A stretch of 64,000 nt of DNA from Candidatus Latescibacterota bacterium. Lineage in GTDB: Bacteria > JAAXHH01. Where the stretch lies: contig JAJEHX010000010.1 of assembly GCA_022823465.1 (NCBI GenBank), positions 1-64,000 on the forward strand, in the 5' to 3' direction. Each line of letters begins with the position of its first letter. Position 1 is the stretch's first letter. Below the pieces are notes generated by a model that made no database searches, was not told the origin of the DNA, and saw only the letters and a list, made by a program, of their open reading frames with translations. Below are positions 17,524-26,675 of the stretch, piece by piece. The position numbers and the translations under genes were made by a program.

Positions 17524-19995
17524 ATGGCGGAATCCAAGGCACTCCAGGAAGTCCAGATGAACCTGCAGGAGGACTCGGTGATCGAGTCCATCGCCGTATT
17601 GCCCGTGCGCAACCTGGTCGTGTATCCCCATATGGCCGCCGCGCTGGTGGCCGACCGGCCGGGTTCCGTCAAGGCGCTGGATGAAGCGCTCCAGCAGGAC
17701 AAGATGGTCCTGATACTGGCGCAGCGGGACCCGGAGACGGACCGGCCCGCGCCCGACGATCTCTATAAATTCGGTACGCTGGTCCGGATCTACAAGACGA
17801 TGAAGCTGCCGGAAGACAGCCTCCACGCGGTCGTTCACGGGGTCTCCCGCGCCCGTGTGATGGCAGTGCTTGAAACCGAGCCCGTCATGCGCGTCCGGGT
17901 GGAACTCCAGGCGGAGCGCCAGGATGAATCCATGGAGGGCAAAGCCCTGGCCCACAACCTGGCGGAGCAGTTCCAGCGGCTGATCGAACTGGTCCCGACC
18001 ATGTCCGAGGAGCTGCGGATCCCCCTGCTCAACCTGGAAGACCAGCCGGCTAAAATGGCCGATTTCATCGCCTTCAATCTGAAGCTGTCCCTCGAAGACC
18101 AGCAGGCCATGCTGGAGCTGAGCGACGTCCGGGACAGGCTGAAAGCGCTGACCTTCCTGATCACCCGGGAGATCGAGGTGGCGGAGACGGGCAGCCGCAT
18201 CCAGTCCCAGGTCGAGGACAAGATGGGCAAAGCCCAGCGCGAGTATTACCTCCGCGAACAGATGAAGGCCATACAGCGGGAACTCGGTGAAGACGCGGAC
18301 ACCCACGGCGAGGACCTGGCCGGCCTGCGCGAGAAGATCGAAGAGGCCGGCATGCCGGAAGAAGCCCGGGCGGAGGCGGAGCGCGAGCTCAAGCGGCTGG
18401 AACGCGTTCCGGCCGTCTCGCCGGAGTATTCGACGCTGCGGACCTATCTCGAATGGCTGTCGGAACTGCCCTGGTCCGTTTCATCGGATGATCAGCTGGA
18501 CATCGGGCGGGCCCGGGAGATCCTGGACGAAGACCACTACGGCCTCGAGAAGATCAAGGACCGCATCCTCGAACACCTGTCCGTACGCAAGTTGAAGCCG
18601 GACCTGAAGGGATCCATCCTGTGCTTCGTCGGACCGCCGGGGGTGGGCAAGACCTCGCTGGGCAAATCGATCGCCCGCGCCCTGGGCCGCCAGTTCGCGC
18701 GCATTTCGCTGGGGGGCGTCCATGACGAGGCGGAGATCAGGGGACACCGCAGGACCTACATCGGCGCGCTGCCCGGCCGGATCATCCAGAGCATCCGCAA
18801 GGCGGGCACCAACAACCCGGTCTTCATGCTGGACGAAATCGACAAGCTCGGCCGGGATTTCCGGGGAGATCCCTCCTCGGCGCTTCTCGAAGTGCTCGAC
18901 CCGGAGCAGAACGACACCTTCACCGATCACTACATCGATCTGCCCTTCGACCTGTCGAACGTCATGTTCGTGACCACGGCCAACATGCTGGCCGGCATAC
19001 CGGCGCCGCTGCGCGACCGCATGGAGGTCATCGAACTCTCGGGGTACACGGAAGAGGAGAAGATCGAGATCGCACGGCGCTACCTCATTCCCAGGGAACT
19101 GGAGACGCACGGGCTGTCCGCCGAAGACGTGGTTTTCGATGACCGCGCGATCGGCCGGACCATCTCCGATTATACCCGGGAGGCGGGCCTGCGCAACCTG
19201 GAACGCAAGATCCGCACGATAGCCCGCAAGTCGGCCCGTTCGGTCGCCGAAGGGCAGTCTCCCCCCTTCCTGGTGGCTTCCGACGAAGACCTCCACCGGT
19301 ACCTGGGACCGCCTGAGTACTACTCCGAGACCGCGGAGCGCACAGGCGAAGCCGGCGTGGCGATCGGACTGGCCTGGACCCCCGCCGGCGGCGAGATCAT
19401 GTTCGTCGAAGCCAGCAAGATGTCCGGCGGAAAGGGACTGACGCTGACGGGCCAGTTGGGCGACGTAATGAAGGAATCCGCCCGGGCGGCCCTGACCTAT
19501 GTCCGGTCGCATGCCGCGGACTGGCAGATAGACCCGGCCTTCTTCGACAGGCACGACATCCACATCCATCTCCCCGCAGGCGCCATTCCCAAGGACGGGC
19601 CTTCCGCCGGCGTGGCGCTCGTGACGGTGCTGACCTCCCTGCTCTCGGGCAGGCCGGTCCGGAACGATCTGGCCATGACCGGCGAGGTCACCCTCCGCGG
19701 CAAGGTCATGCCCGTAGGCGGTATCAAGGAGAAGGTCCTCGGGGCGATGCGGGCGGGTATCACCACCATCATCCTGCCCCGGCGGAACGAGAAAGACCTG
19801 GACGACGTACCCGCGGCCGTAAAAGAGAAGCTCGGCTTCTGCCTGGTCGACCATATCGACCAGGTCCTGGAACTGGCGCTCATGGACCCGCCCGTAGATA
19901 CGCCTGAAAACGACGCGCCGGAAAGCGATGGGACATGGGTGGAAAACCTGGAGAGCGGCGTGACGGTTTCGACCCGGGACGCGAATCTGAACTGA
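17524..19995 (+). CDS. lon: ATP-dependent Lon protease
   Basis: An 823-residue LonA protease, normal length. The N-terminal LAN domain starts with SIAVLPVRNLVVYPHM. A coiled region and the AAA+ module follow, with Walker A GPPGVGKT at about residue 370 and Walker B FMLDEIDKLG. The C-terminal protease domain has the catalytic Ser in PKDGPSAGVAL (about 694) and Lys in GGIKEKVLGA (about 735). It degrades misfolded and regulatory proteins in the cytoplasm. Its upstream region holds twin repeats and a sigma-54-type promoter, suggesting activator-controlled stress induction. A short, variable acidic tail ends the protein. The DegP-like gene follows after 90 nt. Confidence 0.97.
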   Translation: MAESKALQEVQMNLQEDSVIESIAVLPVRNLVVYPHMAAALVADRPGSVKALDEALQQDKMVLILAQRDPETDRPAPDDLYKFGTLVRIYKTMKLPEDSLHAVVHGVSRARVMAVLETEPVMRVRVELQAERQDESMEGKALAHNLAEQFQRLIELVPTMSEELRIPLLNLEDQPAKMADFIAFNLKLSLEDQQAMLELSDVRDRLKALTFLITREIEVAETGSRIQSQVEDKMGKAQREYYLREQMKAIQRELGEDADTHGEDLAGLREKIEEAGMPEEARAEAERELKRLERVPAVSPEYSTLRTYLEWLSELPWSVSSDDQLDIGRAREILDEDHYGLEKIKDRILEHLSVRKLKPDLKGSILCFVGPPGVGKTSLGKSIARALGRQFARISLGGVHDEAEIRGHRRTYIGALPGRIIQSIRKAGTNNPVFMLDEIDKLGRDFRGDPSSALLEVLDPEQNDTFTDHYIDLPFDLSNVMFVTTANMLAGIPAPLRDRMEVIELSGYTEEEKIEIARRYLIPRELETHGLSAEDVVFDDRAIGRTISDYTREAGLRNLERKIRTIARKSARSVAEGQSPPFLVASDEDLHRYLGPPEYYSETAERTGEAGVAIGLAWTPAGGEIMFVEASKMSGGKGLTLTGQLGDVMKESARAALTYVRSHAADWQIDPAFFDRHDIHIHLPAGAIPKDGPSAGVALVTVLTSLLSGRPVRNDLAMTGEVTLRGKVMPVGGIKEKVLGAMRAGITTIILPRRNEKDLDDVPAAVKEKLGFCLVDHIDQVLELALMDPPVDTPENDAPESDGTWVENLESGVTVSTRDANLN

Positions 19996-20085
19996 GGCTT
20001 AAACGATTGACGCGGCCCCGCACGCGCGGTATTTTCAGTATTCGTAATTGTGCAGGACGGTGATCGCATAGAAAGGGAGATTGAT

Positions 20086-21582
20086 ATGAAGGAGAAAAAG
20101 AAGCTCGGCGGCCTCACTGGCGTGGCGCTGCTCGTCACAGGCATGGTGCTCGGGGGCCTGTTCATTTCAAACTGGGATGCATCTGTCGTCGAACCGGAAG
20201 CCAACCGGTCGATCACGCCGGTCGTGGCCGCGGACCAGCGGTCGCTACAGGAATTCAGCGAAACCTTTGCCTCCATCGCGGAAAGGGTCAAACCCGCGGT
20301 GGTGCGCATTACAAGCAGACGCGTGACCAGGCAGGCGCAGGCGCAGCGGTTCTGGAGCCCCTTCGAGGAGTTCTTCGGCGGCGGACCGCCGCGCAATGCC
20401 CAACCACGGCCAGTCCAGGGTCTGGGGTCCGGGGTCATCGTGTCGGAGGACGGCTATATCCTTACGAACAACCACGTGGTGGAAAACGCCGAAAAACTGA
20501 CTGTCCAGCTATCGGACGAGCGCGAGACCGAAGCAGAGATCGTCGGCCTGGATCCCCGGACGGACCTGGCCGTCATCAAGGTGGATTTCGATGACCTTCC
20601 CGTGCTGGCCTTCGGCGATTCGGACAAGCTGCGCGTGGGCGAATGGGTCATGGCCGTGGGTAATCCCTTCGGGCTGAACCATACTGTCACGGCGGGCATC
20701 GTCAGCGCCAAGGGCCGTGGGGGTGGGAGAGTGCTGGGACAGAACTCCTACGAGGATTTCATACAGACGGACGCGGCCATCAATCCCGGGAACAGCGGCG
20801 GCGCGCTGGTCGACCTGGATGGGAACCTCATGGGCATCAACACGGCTATTTCCACCCGGACGGGCGGGTACCAGGGTGTCGGTTTCGCGGTTCCGGCCAA
20901 CATGGCCCGGGACATCATGACCAGGCTGGTCCGGGACGGTCGCGTCAGCCGCGGGTACCTGGGCGTGCAGATCGGAAATCTGGATGAGGACGTGGCCGCA
21001 TCCATGAACCTGGAAAGTAAGGCGGGGGCGGTTATCAACAGTATCACTGACGACGGCCCGGCAAAAGATTCCGACCTCCAGGTGGAAGACGTGATCGTCG
21101 GGCTCAATGGCGCAGACGTGGAAGACACGGACGACCTTCGCATGCGGATCGCGAGTATAGCGCCGGGGACGGAAGTAGAACTGGAGGTGATCCGGGACGG
21201 AGCGCCCCGGACGATCTCGATTGAACTGGGCGAGTTGCCCGATGGCGATCCCACAAGTACTGCGTCAAGGGAAGAGTCGAGGGAAAGAAGTCCGGCGAGC
21301 AACCTCGGCATCGACGTAGTGGATGTCGTCCGCGAGTGGACCCGCTTCTACGAATCGGGCTCGGGCGTAGTGATCGCACAGGTGCGATCGGGCAGCGTGG
21401 CCGAAGACAAGGGGCTCCGCCGGGGCGACCTGATCCGAGAGGTGAACGGCGATCCGGTGTCCAGCGTGCAGGAATTCCTGGCCATTGTCCGCCAGTTCGA
21501 TGCCGGCCAGGCCATCCGGTTCAGGATACAGCGCGGCAACGCGCAATTCCTGGTGGGCCTTCGGATTCCCGATGTAGAATAA
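20086..21582 (+). CDS. DegP/HtrA-family periplasmic serine protease
   Basis: A 498-residue DegP-like protease. A single N-terminal membrane segment (about 10-28) serves as signal anchor. The trypsin-like domain has the triad His130 (NNHVVENA), Asp160 (RTDLAVIKV) and Ser237 (NPGNSGGAL). Two PDZ domains follow, at about 295-385 and 410-495, joined by a low-complexity Ser/Arg linker. Start ATG (MKEKKKLGG) chosen because AAAGGGAG lies 5 nt upstream; a GTG 12 codons earlier has none. It acts on misfolded envelope proteins. Together with lon upstream it forms a protein-quality-control pair. A strong terminator lies downstream. Confidence 0.95.
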   Translation: MKEKKKLGGLTGVALLVTGMVLGGLFISNWDASVVEPEANRSITPVVAADQRSLQEFSETFASIAERVKPAVVRITSRRVTRQAQAQRFWSPFEEFFGGGPPRNAQPRPVQGLGSGVIVSEDGYILTNNHVVENAEKLTVQLSDERETEAEIVGLDPRTDLAVIKVDFDDLPVLAFGDSDKLRVGEWVMAVGNPFGLNHTVTAGIVSAKGRGGGRVLGQNSYEDFIQTDAAINPGNSGGALVDLDGNLMGINTAISTRTGGYQGVGFAVPANMARDIMTRLVRDGRVSRGYLGVQIGNLDEDVAASMNLESKAGAVINSITDDGPAKDSDLQVEDVIVGLNGADVEDTDDLRMRIASIAPGTEVELEVIRDGAPRTISIELGELPDGDPTSTASREESRERSPASNLGIDVVDVVREWTRFYESGSGVVIAQVRSGSVAEDKGLRRGDLIREVNGDPVSSVQEFLAIVRQFDAGQAIRFRIQRGNAQFLVGLRIPDVE

Positions 21583-21656
21583 AGGCGGTGCATGGCGCAT
21601 TGGGAACGTTGAAGGCGCGCGACTGGCCTGGCACCGTGGCGCGTGGCATGACACCA

Positions 21657-21710
21657 GCGCATTCGGTGTGACCCGTGCATTCGACCTGACCCGCGCATTC
21701 GACGTGACGC
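21657..21710 (+). repeat. Three 18-nt tandem repeats
   Basis: Three adjoining 18-nt units of the form GCGCATTCGGTGTGACCC with two to four differences. They lie between the degP-like stop and its terminator and would be transcribed in the 3' leader. Confidence 0.75.
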
Positions 21711-21748
21711 CGAACTTCTGGCATACATGAATCATAGATGAATCATCA

Positions 21749-21776
21749 GAAAACGCGGAGTGACTTCCGCGTTTTC
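21749..21776 (+). terminator. Rho-independent terminator of the degP-like gene
   Basis: A perfect 11-bp stem (GAAAACGCGGA with TCCGCGTTTTC) closes a 6-nt loop, followed by TTC. The A/T ends of the arms give it bidirectional potential. It separates the protease gene from gpmI. Confidence 0.8.
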
Positions 21777-21838
21777 TTCATAATGGGCCTTTCGCTCGAA
21801 GGGCACCCGGTTCAGAAACACAGGATACGCACTTCCAA

Positions 21839-23470
21839 ATGAGCTCTCCCGTTGCGCTTGTCATACTGGACGGCTGGGGTATGGGGTCCCGAAGCGACGC
21901 CAACGCCGTCCTGCTGGCGGATACGCCGAATTTCGACAGGCTGTGGCAGCGATATCCCCGCACACTGTTGAGCGCGTCCGGCGAAGACGTCGGGCTGCCC
22001 CCGGGCATCATGGGAAACTCGGAAGTCGGCCACCTCAACCTGGGCGCCGGGCGGGTGGTGCGGCAGGAAGTCAGCCGGATCAACGAATCCATCGACGACG
22101 GCTCGTTCTTCGAGAACCCCGCGTTCATCGAAATGCTGGAACGGCTTCGGGAAACGGGCGGGCGGCTCCACCTGCTCGGGCTCACGTCGAACGGCCTGGT
22201 CCACAGCGCCGAAAGGCATTACCTGGCGCTGCTCGAACTGGCCGGACGACGGGGTCTGGCCGGCGACCGCGTCCTGGTGCATGCCGTGGTGGACGGGCGC
22301 GACACGCCGCCCCGGAGCGCGCCTGGCTATCTCCGGACGCTTCAGGAAGCCGTCGACCGGCTGGGCGTGGGTCGCATCGCCACCGTGATCGGGCGGTACT
22401 ACGCCATGGACCGGGACAACCGGTGGGAGCGGGTGCGCCGGGCCTACGAACTCTTCACCGAGGCAAAGGGAAACCGGGCCGACACCGCGGAGCAGGCCAT
22501 CCAGGCGGCCTACGGCCGGGGCGAAACGGACGAGTTCGTGTCGCCAACTGTTATCGCGCCGGAGGAATCCGGTTCCACGAGCGTGATCGCCGACGGCGAC
22601 GCGATAGTCGTCTTCAATTTCCGGGCCGACCGTGGCCGGCAAATCGTTCGGGCCTTCATCGAGCCCGCCTTCGACGGATTTCACCGCGGGAGGGTGCCGC
22701 ACGTTCGTGTCGCCACCATGACGCCCTACGATGCGCGTTTCGATGTGCCCTGCGCCTTTCGTCCCCCGGAACGCATGCGCGAGATTCTGGGAGAGACGGT
22801 CAGCCTCGCCGGGCGACGGCAACTGCGCGTGGCGGAAACGGAAAAGTACCCCCACGTCACCTATTTCTTCAACGGCGGCGAAGAGCGGCCCTTCGAAGGC
22901 GAGGACCGGATCCTGGTTCCCTCGCCGCGGGACGTCGCCACCTACGACGAGAAGCCCGAAATGAGCGCGCCCGAAGTCGCGGCGCGCGTCGCAGAGGGCC
23001 TCCGCAGCCGGAAGTACAACTTCGTCCTGGTGAATTTCGCCAACCCGGACATGGTGGGCCATACGGGCTCGCTCCCGGCGGCGGTCACGGCCGTAGAGAC
23101 GGTAGACCGTTGTCTCGGCCAGGTGATGGATGCGGTCGCGTCGGCCGGCGGCGGGGCGGTCGTCACGGCGGACCACGGCAACGCAGAAGTCATGGTGGAT
23201 CCGGAAACGGGCACGCCCCACACGGCCCATACCACGAATCCCGTGCCGCTCATCCTCGTGGACGAGCACCGCAAGAAAGCCGGGCTGCGAACCGGAGGCC
23301 GGCTGGCGGACGTGGCGCCGACCGTGCTGTCCATGATGGGCATCACCGGGCCGGAGGCAATGTCGGGCAGCGATCTGGCGGAGGCGGGCGAAAATCTGGC
23401 GGCCGATGCGGGCGGCGATCTGACGGCGAATACGAACGTGGATCTGACGACCGATGCGGAAAGGGATTAA
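21839..23470 (+). CDS. gpmI: 2,3-bisphosphoglycerate-independent phosphoglycerate mutase
   Basis: Glycolytic enzyme interconverting 3- and 2-phosphoglycerate in the cytoplasm; two Mn ions and a phosphoserine mechanism. Seen: VILDGWGMG at the N terminus (metal Asp11), GNSEVGHLNLGAGR with the catalytic Ser61, VDGRDTPP, and the C-terminal ADHGNAE metal motif. At 543 residues it is about 30 longer than usual. The excess is an acidic Ala/Gly/Thr/Asp tail after MSGSDLAEA, composed of repeating GGDLTAN-like units. The tail reads into the spacer before the ROK gene, only 17 nt away, so the two genes are an operon. Confidence 0.95.
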   Translation: MSSPVALVILDGWGMGSRSDANAVLLADTPNFDRLWQRYPRTLLSASGEDVGLPPGIMGNSEVGHLNLGAGRVVRQEVSRINESIDDGSFFENPAFIEMLERLRETGGRLHLLGLTSNGLVHSAERHYLALLELAGRRGLAGDRVLVHAVVDGRDTPPRSAPGYLRTLQEAVDRLGVGRIATVIGRYYAMDRDNRWERVRRAYELFTEAKGNRADTAEQAIQAAYGRGETDEFVSPTVIAPEESGSTSVIADGDAIVVFNFRADRGRQIVRAFIEPAFDGFHRGRVPHVRVATMTPYDARFDVPCAFRPPERMREILGETVSLAGRRQLRVAETEKYPHVTYFFNGGEERPFEGEDRILVPSPRDVATYDEKPEMSAPEVAARVAEGLRSRKYNFVLVNFANPDMVGHTGSLPAAVTAVETVDRCLGQVMDAVASAGGGAVVTADHGNAEVMVDPETGTPHTAHTTNPVPLILVDEHRKKAGLRTGGRLADVAPTVLSMMGITGPEAMSGSDLAEAGENLAADAGGDLTANTNVDLTTDAERD

Positions 23471-23487
23471 GAGGGGACCAGCGAGGC

Positions 23488-24459
23488 ATGAAGCGAGACC
23501 TGGTCATAGGCGTCGACCTGGGGGGGACGAACGTCAACACCGCCGTCGTGGATGACGGCGGCCATATATCCCACCGGGCCTGGCAGTCCATATCGGGCAG
23601 CCGAACCGCCCGCGAGGTGATCGACCGCCTGGTGGCCTGCGTCGAAATGACCATGGATTCATGCGGACGGGACCGGGTGGCCGGCGTGGGCGTGGGAACG
23701 CCGGGCCTGATCATCGAGGACACCGGCACGGTGGTGTACGCGCCCAACGTGCCGGAATGGGCGGACCTGCCCCTCCGGTCGATCCTTCATGACAGGTTGG
23801 GCGTGCCGGTGACGATCGAGAACGACGCCAACGCAGCGGCCATCGGCGAACACTGGGTCGGAGGCGCCGCCGGTCACGCCAATATCGTGTGCATCACCCT
23901 CGGGACCGGCGTCGGTGGCGCGATCATCATGAACAACGAAGTCTGGCGCGGCTCCAACGGCGCGGGCGGCGAGATCGGTCATATGACCGTGGTGGAAAAC
24001 GGGAGGATGTGCGGTTGCGGCGCGCCGGGTTGCCTGGAAGCCTACGCCTCGGCAACGGCCATAGCCGGCCGGGCGAGGGAATTGCTGCAAAGCGGGCGCG
24101 AGAGCGCTTTGACGGAGATGGCCGACGGCGACTTGGGCCGCATCGACGCCGCGATGATCGCCGAGGCGGCCAACCAGGGAGACGAGACGGCGCGCGAGGT
24201 GATGCACCGGGCCGCCACGCTGCTGGGCACGGCCGTGTCCAGCCTCACCAACCTGCTGAATCCTGAGCTTATCGTCATCGGTGGGGGGGTCATCAGGGCG
24301 GGTGATCTGATCTTCGACCCCATACGCGCCGAGGTAGCCCGGCGAGCCTACAAGTGGTCGGCCAGCATACTGCGGATCGTGCCCGCCAGACTCGGTGACG
24401 ACGCCGGCATAATCGGCGCCGCCCGGCATTTCATGCTGTCCCGTTCTTCGAAGTCCTGA
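23488..24459 (+). CDS. ROK-family sugar kinase (glucokinase-like)
   Basis: A 323-residue ROK protein. Phosphate-binding loop GVDLGGTN at residues 8-15; ENDANAAAIGEHWVGGA with the catalytic Asp; LGTGVGGAI; Zn-binding MCGCGAPGCLEAYAS. No N-terminal helix-turn-helix, so it is a kinase, not a repressor. Likely phosphorylates glucose or an amino sugar; position after gpmI supports a glycolytic role. Start ATG is 17 nt after the gpmI stop, with GAGG upstream. The same frame is open far into gpmI but that part is only the shadow of gpmI. Confidence 0.9.
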   Translation: MKRDLVIGVDLGGTNVNTAVVDDGGHISHRAWQSISGSRTAREVIDRLVACVEMTMDSCGRDRVAGVGVGTPGLIIEDTGTVVYAPNVPEWADLPLRSILHDRLGVPVTIENDANAAAIGEHWVGGAAGHANIVCITLGTGVGGAIIMNNEVWRGSNGAGGEIGHMTVVENGRMCGCGAPGCLEAYASATAIAGRARELLQSGRESALTEMADGDLGRIDAAMIAEAANQGDETAREVMHRAATLLGTAVSSLTNLLNPELIVIGGGVIRAGDLIFDPIRAEVARRAYKWSASILRIVPARLGDDAGIIGAARHFMLSRSSKS

Positions 24460-24532
24460 ACCGAACTCGATATCCTGAACCGTCCTCGCGGAAGACCACT
24501 GCCCGGTAGCAACTTCGTCGGCTCTGTGGCAA

Positions 24533-25027
24533 CTACCCTGCCGGCTCTGTGGGTCCGCCGGACTGCCTGGACTGCCCGGACTGAACGATCTCTTTATGGG
24601 TCCGCAAAATCAGCTCCAGGGCATCGACCACGGACTCGAATTGCTCCTGGTCCCATTTGCCGGCCACCCTCAAAGCCGCCTCCCTGGCAACACGCCAGAA
24701 CCGCTCCGTCGCTTTCTGTCCCTGTTCCGTCAACTCGCAGACGACCACTCTTCTGTCCTCGGGATCTCTGGAACGAGTCACCAGGTCTTTGCGCTCCAGC
24801 CGGTCTACGATCGAGGTCGTGGCGGCCAGCGTGTTCCTCAGATAGTAGGAGATCATGCCCATGCGCATTGGGCCCATCTGCTTAAGCATGACCAGGGTAT
24901 TGAACTGGGAAATCGACAGGTCCATCCCCTGCCACTCATGAAGACGACCGCTGTACATGATCCGGTTGATTTCTTCCACGGAATCCAGGTAGCGGGTTGA
25001 AATCTGCTTTCTGCGTTCTTCGTCCAT
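24533..25027 (-). CDS. MarR-family regulator, copy 1
   Basis: A 164-residue winged-helix regulator. The core reads MYSGRLHEWQGMDLSISQF, then the recognition region TLAATTSIVDRLERKDLV and the wing RSRDPEDRRVVVCELTEQG. The C terminus is a Gln/Ser/Gly-rich tail. It shares clear similarity with the second MarR protein 700 nt away (same MYSGRL start, SIVDRLERK against NIVDHLVCE, DRRVV-CELT wing), so the two are paralogues. Its AT-rich upstream region holds a promoter with an inverted repeat, suggesting autoregulation. Convergent with the ROK gene. Target and ligand unknown. Confidence 0.9.
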   Translation of the reverse strand: MDEERRKQISTRYLDSVEEINRIMYSGRLHEWQGMDLSISQFNTLVMLKQMGPMRMGMISYYLRNTLAATTSIVDRLERKDLVTRSRDPEDRRVVVCELTEQGQKATERFWRVAREAALRVAGKWDQEQFESVVDALELILRTHKEIVQSGQSRQSGGPTEPAG

Positions 25028-25145
25028 GTGTTCATTCGCCCTGTATCAGCGGGAATACATGCGTCAATCGCGTCGATTGCCAGGGACGGAGCTTCCCGAC
25101 AGAGACCCCGGAGATAATTGCATTTCCAAACAAATCTAAGTAAGG

Positions 25146-25172
25146 ACTATACAATATACTAATATTTGTCAA
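25146..25172 (-). promoter_or_regulatory. Promoter and candidate MarR operator
   Basis: On the minus strand TTGACA, a 15-nt spacer and TATAGT. The spacer is filled by the inverted repeat AATAT-ACTA-ATATT (25153-25166). A palindrome between -35 and -10, about 120 nt before the first marR gene, is a usual arrangement for MarR autorepression. The short spacer lowers certainty. Confidence 0.45.
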
Positions 25173-25338
25173 AGTAAACTTTTAGCTACTGGAGTGATTT
25201 TGCATAGACGCGCTCATATGCCACACTGGCACCCAATAGACCAGGCTGTGATCATACTAGTGCCACACCGAACCATGCTGTGGCCGGTCCTGGTTCCTGT
25301 CAGCCGGGTGACGGGCAACCACGATCAAGCCGTTTCCA

Positions 25339-25520
25339 GCGGGAGTAAGGGATGTTTCGCGGCGGGGGTAAGGAGTGTTCGCCGGAGATGAGGGGTGTTC
25401 GCGGCGGGAGTAAATATAGGCAGGGATAGGCGGGCGCTACAACGGTGGCCGGGACTGAAGTCGCTTTCAAGGATCCGGGGGGACTGACGGGGATTGACGG
25501 GAATTGACGAGGACTGACGG
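25339..25520. repeat. Two tandem-repeat arrays in the MarR spacer
   Basis: The spacer between the two marR genes (about 680 nt) holds no gene I can support. It has an array of 20-22-nt units built on GCGGGAGTAAGGGATGTTTC (25339 to about 25416, 3.5 copies) and an exact series of four 10-nt units of the form GGACTGACGG (25481-25520). Confidence 0.65.
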
Positions 25521-25710
25521 CAGGTCCGCCCTGGGTCGTCCTGGGGAGCTTCGCATACGGGGATAGAAGGCATGGCCGGTCACTGCAAACATGATACCGG
25601 CACGATGTTAAACCACGGGGAGTACTGGGGCTATATTGACCTATGAGATAGACCATCAAGACGCTGGCCGTTTCTCAAAGCTTTGAGTGGCCTGACTGTC
25701 TGAATTTCCC

Positions 25711-26223
25711 TCAGGCCTTGTCCGGTGTTTTGTTTTTAATCTTGCTCGACAGGACCGATTCCTGAACTTCTCTTTCTGCCCTCCATAACAGTTCCAGTGA
25801 CTCGACCACCGACTCGAACTGTTCCAAATCCCACTTCTCAGCCACCTTGTTCGCACGAATCGTGGCAAGTTGTATGAACTGCTTTGTAGCCTTCCTGCCG
25901 CGTGCGGTCAATTCACAGATAACCACGCGCCGATCCTTCGGATCCGAACTTCTTCGAAGGTACCCCTCGCAAACCAGGTGATCTACGATATTGGACGTAT
26001 GGGACAACTTGCTACCCAGGTGACTTGCCAGGGCCCCCATCCTGGAGGGTCCGTAATAATCCAGCAGAACCAGGGCGTTAATCTGGTGAACATTCAGGTC
26101 CAGTTTCCTTAGTTCGTTCAAACGTCCACTGTACATCAGGCGATTCAGGTGCTGGATCACACAGACGAACCGGTCTGTCAACTTCCCCCTGTTGCCTTCT
26201 CCTGTTAATCCGCTCATACACAC
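25711..26223 (-). CDS. MarR-family regulator, copy 2
   Basis: A 170-residue winged-helix protein, paralogue of the previous one. Core: MYSGRLNELRKLDLNVHQI, recognition region KLSHTSNIVDHLVCEGYL, wing RRSSDPKDRRVVICELTARG, and a shared C-terminal WDLEQFESVVESLELLWR helix. The extra N terminus has two Cys (MCMSG and FVCVIQ). Upstream an inverted repeat CGATA-N10-TATCG (26231-26250) lies just before the start and could be an operator. No obviously controlled gene is adjacent; the PIN module and copper pump further right are candidates only by proximity. Confidence 0.9.
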   Translation of the reverse strand: MCMSGLTGEGNRGKLTDRFVCVIQHLNRLMYSGRLNELRKLDLNVHQINALVLLDYYGPSRMGALASHLGSKLSHTSNIVDHLVCEGYLRRSSDPKDRRVVICELTARGRKATKQFIQLATIRANKVAEKWDLEQFESVVESLELLWRAEREVQESVLSSKIKNKTPDKA

Positions 26224-26310
26224 TAACCCTCGATACGCGATCGACTATCGATTGTGAAACCTATCGGGTCCGGGATGGAAGTGGACCATCACTCGACAAG
26301 CTATCGACAT

Positions 26311-26390
26311 AAGGTCGTTCATCTCGGCATGAGGTCGCCCATCTCGGCATGAGATCGTCCATCTCGGCATGAGGTCGCCCACTACGGACT
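26311..26390. repeat. 20-nt tandem repeats upstream of marR copy 2
   Basis: Four adjoining 20-nt units of the form GAGGTCGCCCATCTCGGCAT, the last only half conserved. They lie 90-170 nt upstream of the second marR start. Further right, 26513-26546 is a 17-nt unit GCGGTCTGCGGACCGGG repeated twice. Nothing else recognisable lies between the marR start and the PIN promoter. Confidence 0.75.
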
Positions 26391-26618
26391 ATTCTATTGA
26401 AGTATACAGGAAAAAGTGTGACGCGTGTGTGAACAATACGTGCTTTAAGGGGGATATTGGGTGAACATTGGCCTGGCGGAGCGGGCAGACTGACGGATTG
26501 GGGCGGACTGAGGCGGTCTGCGGACCGGGGCGGTCTGCGGACCGGGGCAGGCCAACCAGTTTAACCGGATCGGCAGCCCCAGTGTCAATGCCAGGCCCTG
26601 GAATCTTCGTGATTTTGC

Positions 26619-26652
26619 TTGACCTTACCTGAGTTCATAAGTACAATTGTAC
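26619..26652 (+). promoter_or_regulatory. Promoter and palindromic operator of the PIN/Phd module
   Basis: TTGACC, a 17-nt spacer and TACAAT. A perfect 12-bp palindrome GTACAATTGTAC (26641-26652) covers the -10 box, so a bound antitoxin would block RNA polymerase. Start of transcription is predicted near 26654, only about 20 nt before the toxin start codon. Confidence 0.7.
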
Positions 26653-26675
26653 AATACAAGACAGGAGGTTTCGGC

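Noticed and set aside
21943-23487. Long plus-strand frame continuous with the ROK kinase and overlapping gpmI
   Set aside because: The upstream 515 codons are Arg/Gly/Pro-rich shadow translation of gpmI; the ROK start with its own ribosome site is at 23488.
25339-26546. CRISPR array
   Set aside because: Units are adjoining, short (10-22 nt), without unique spacers, and no cas genes are present.
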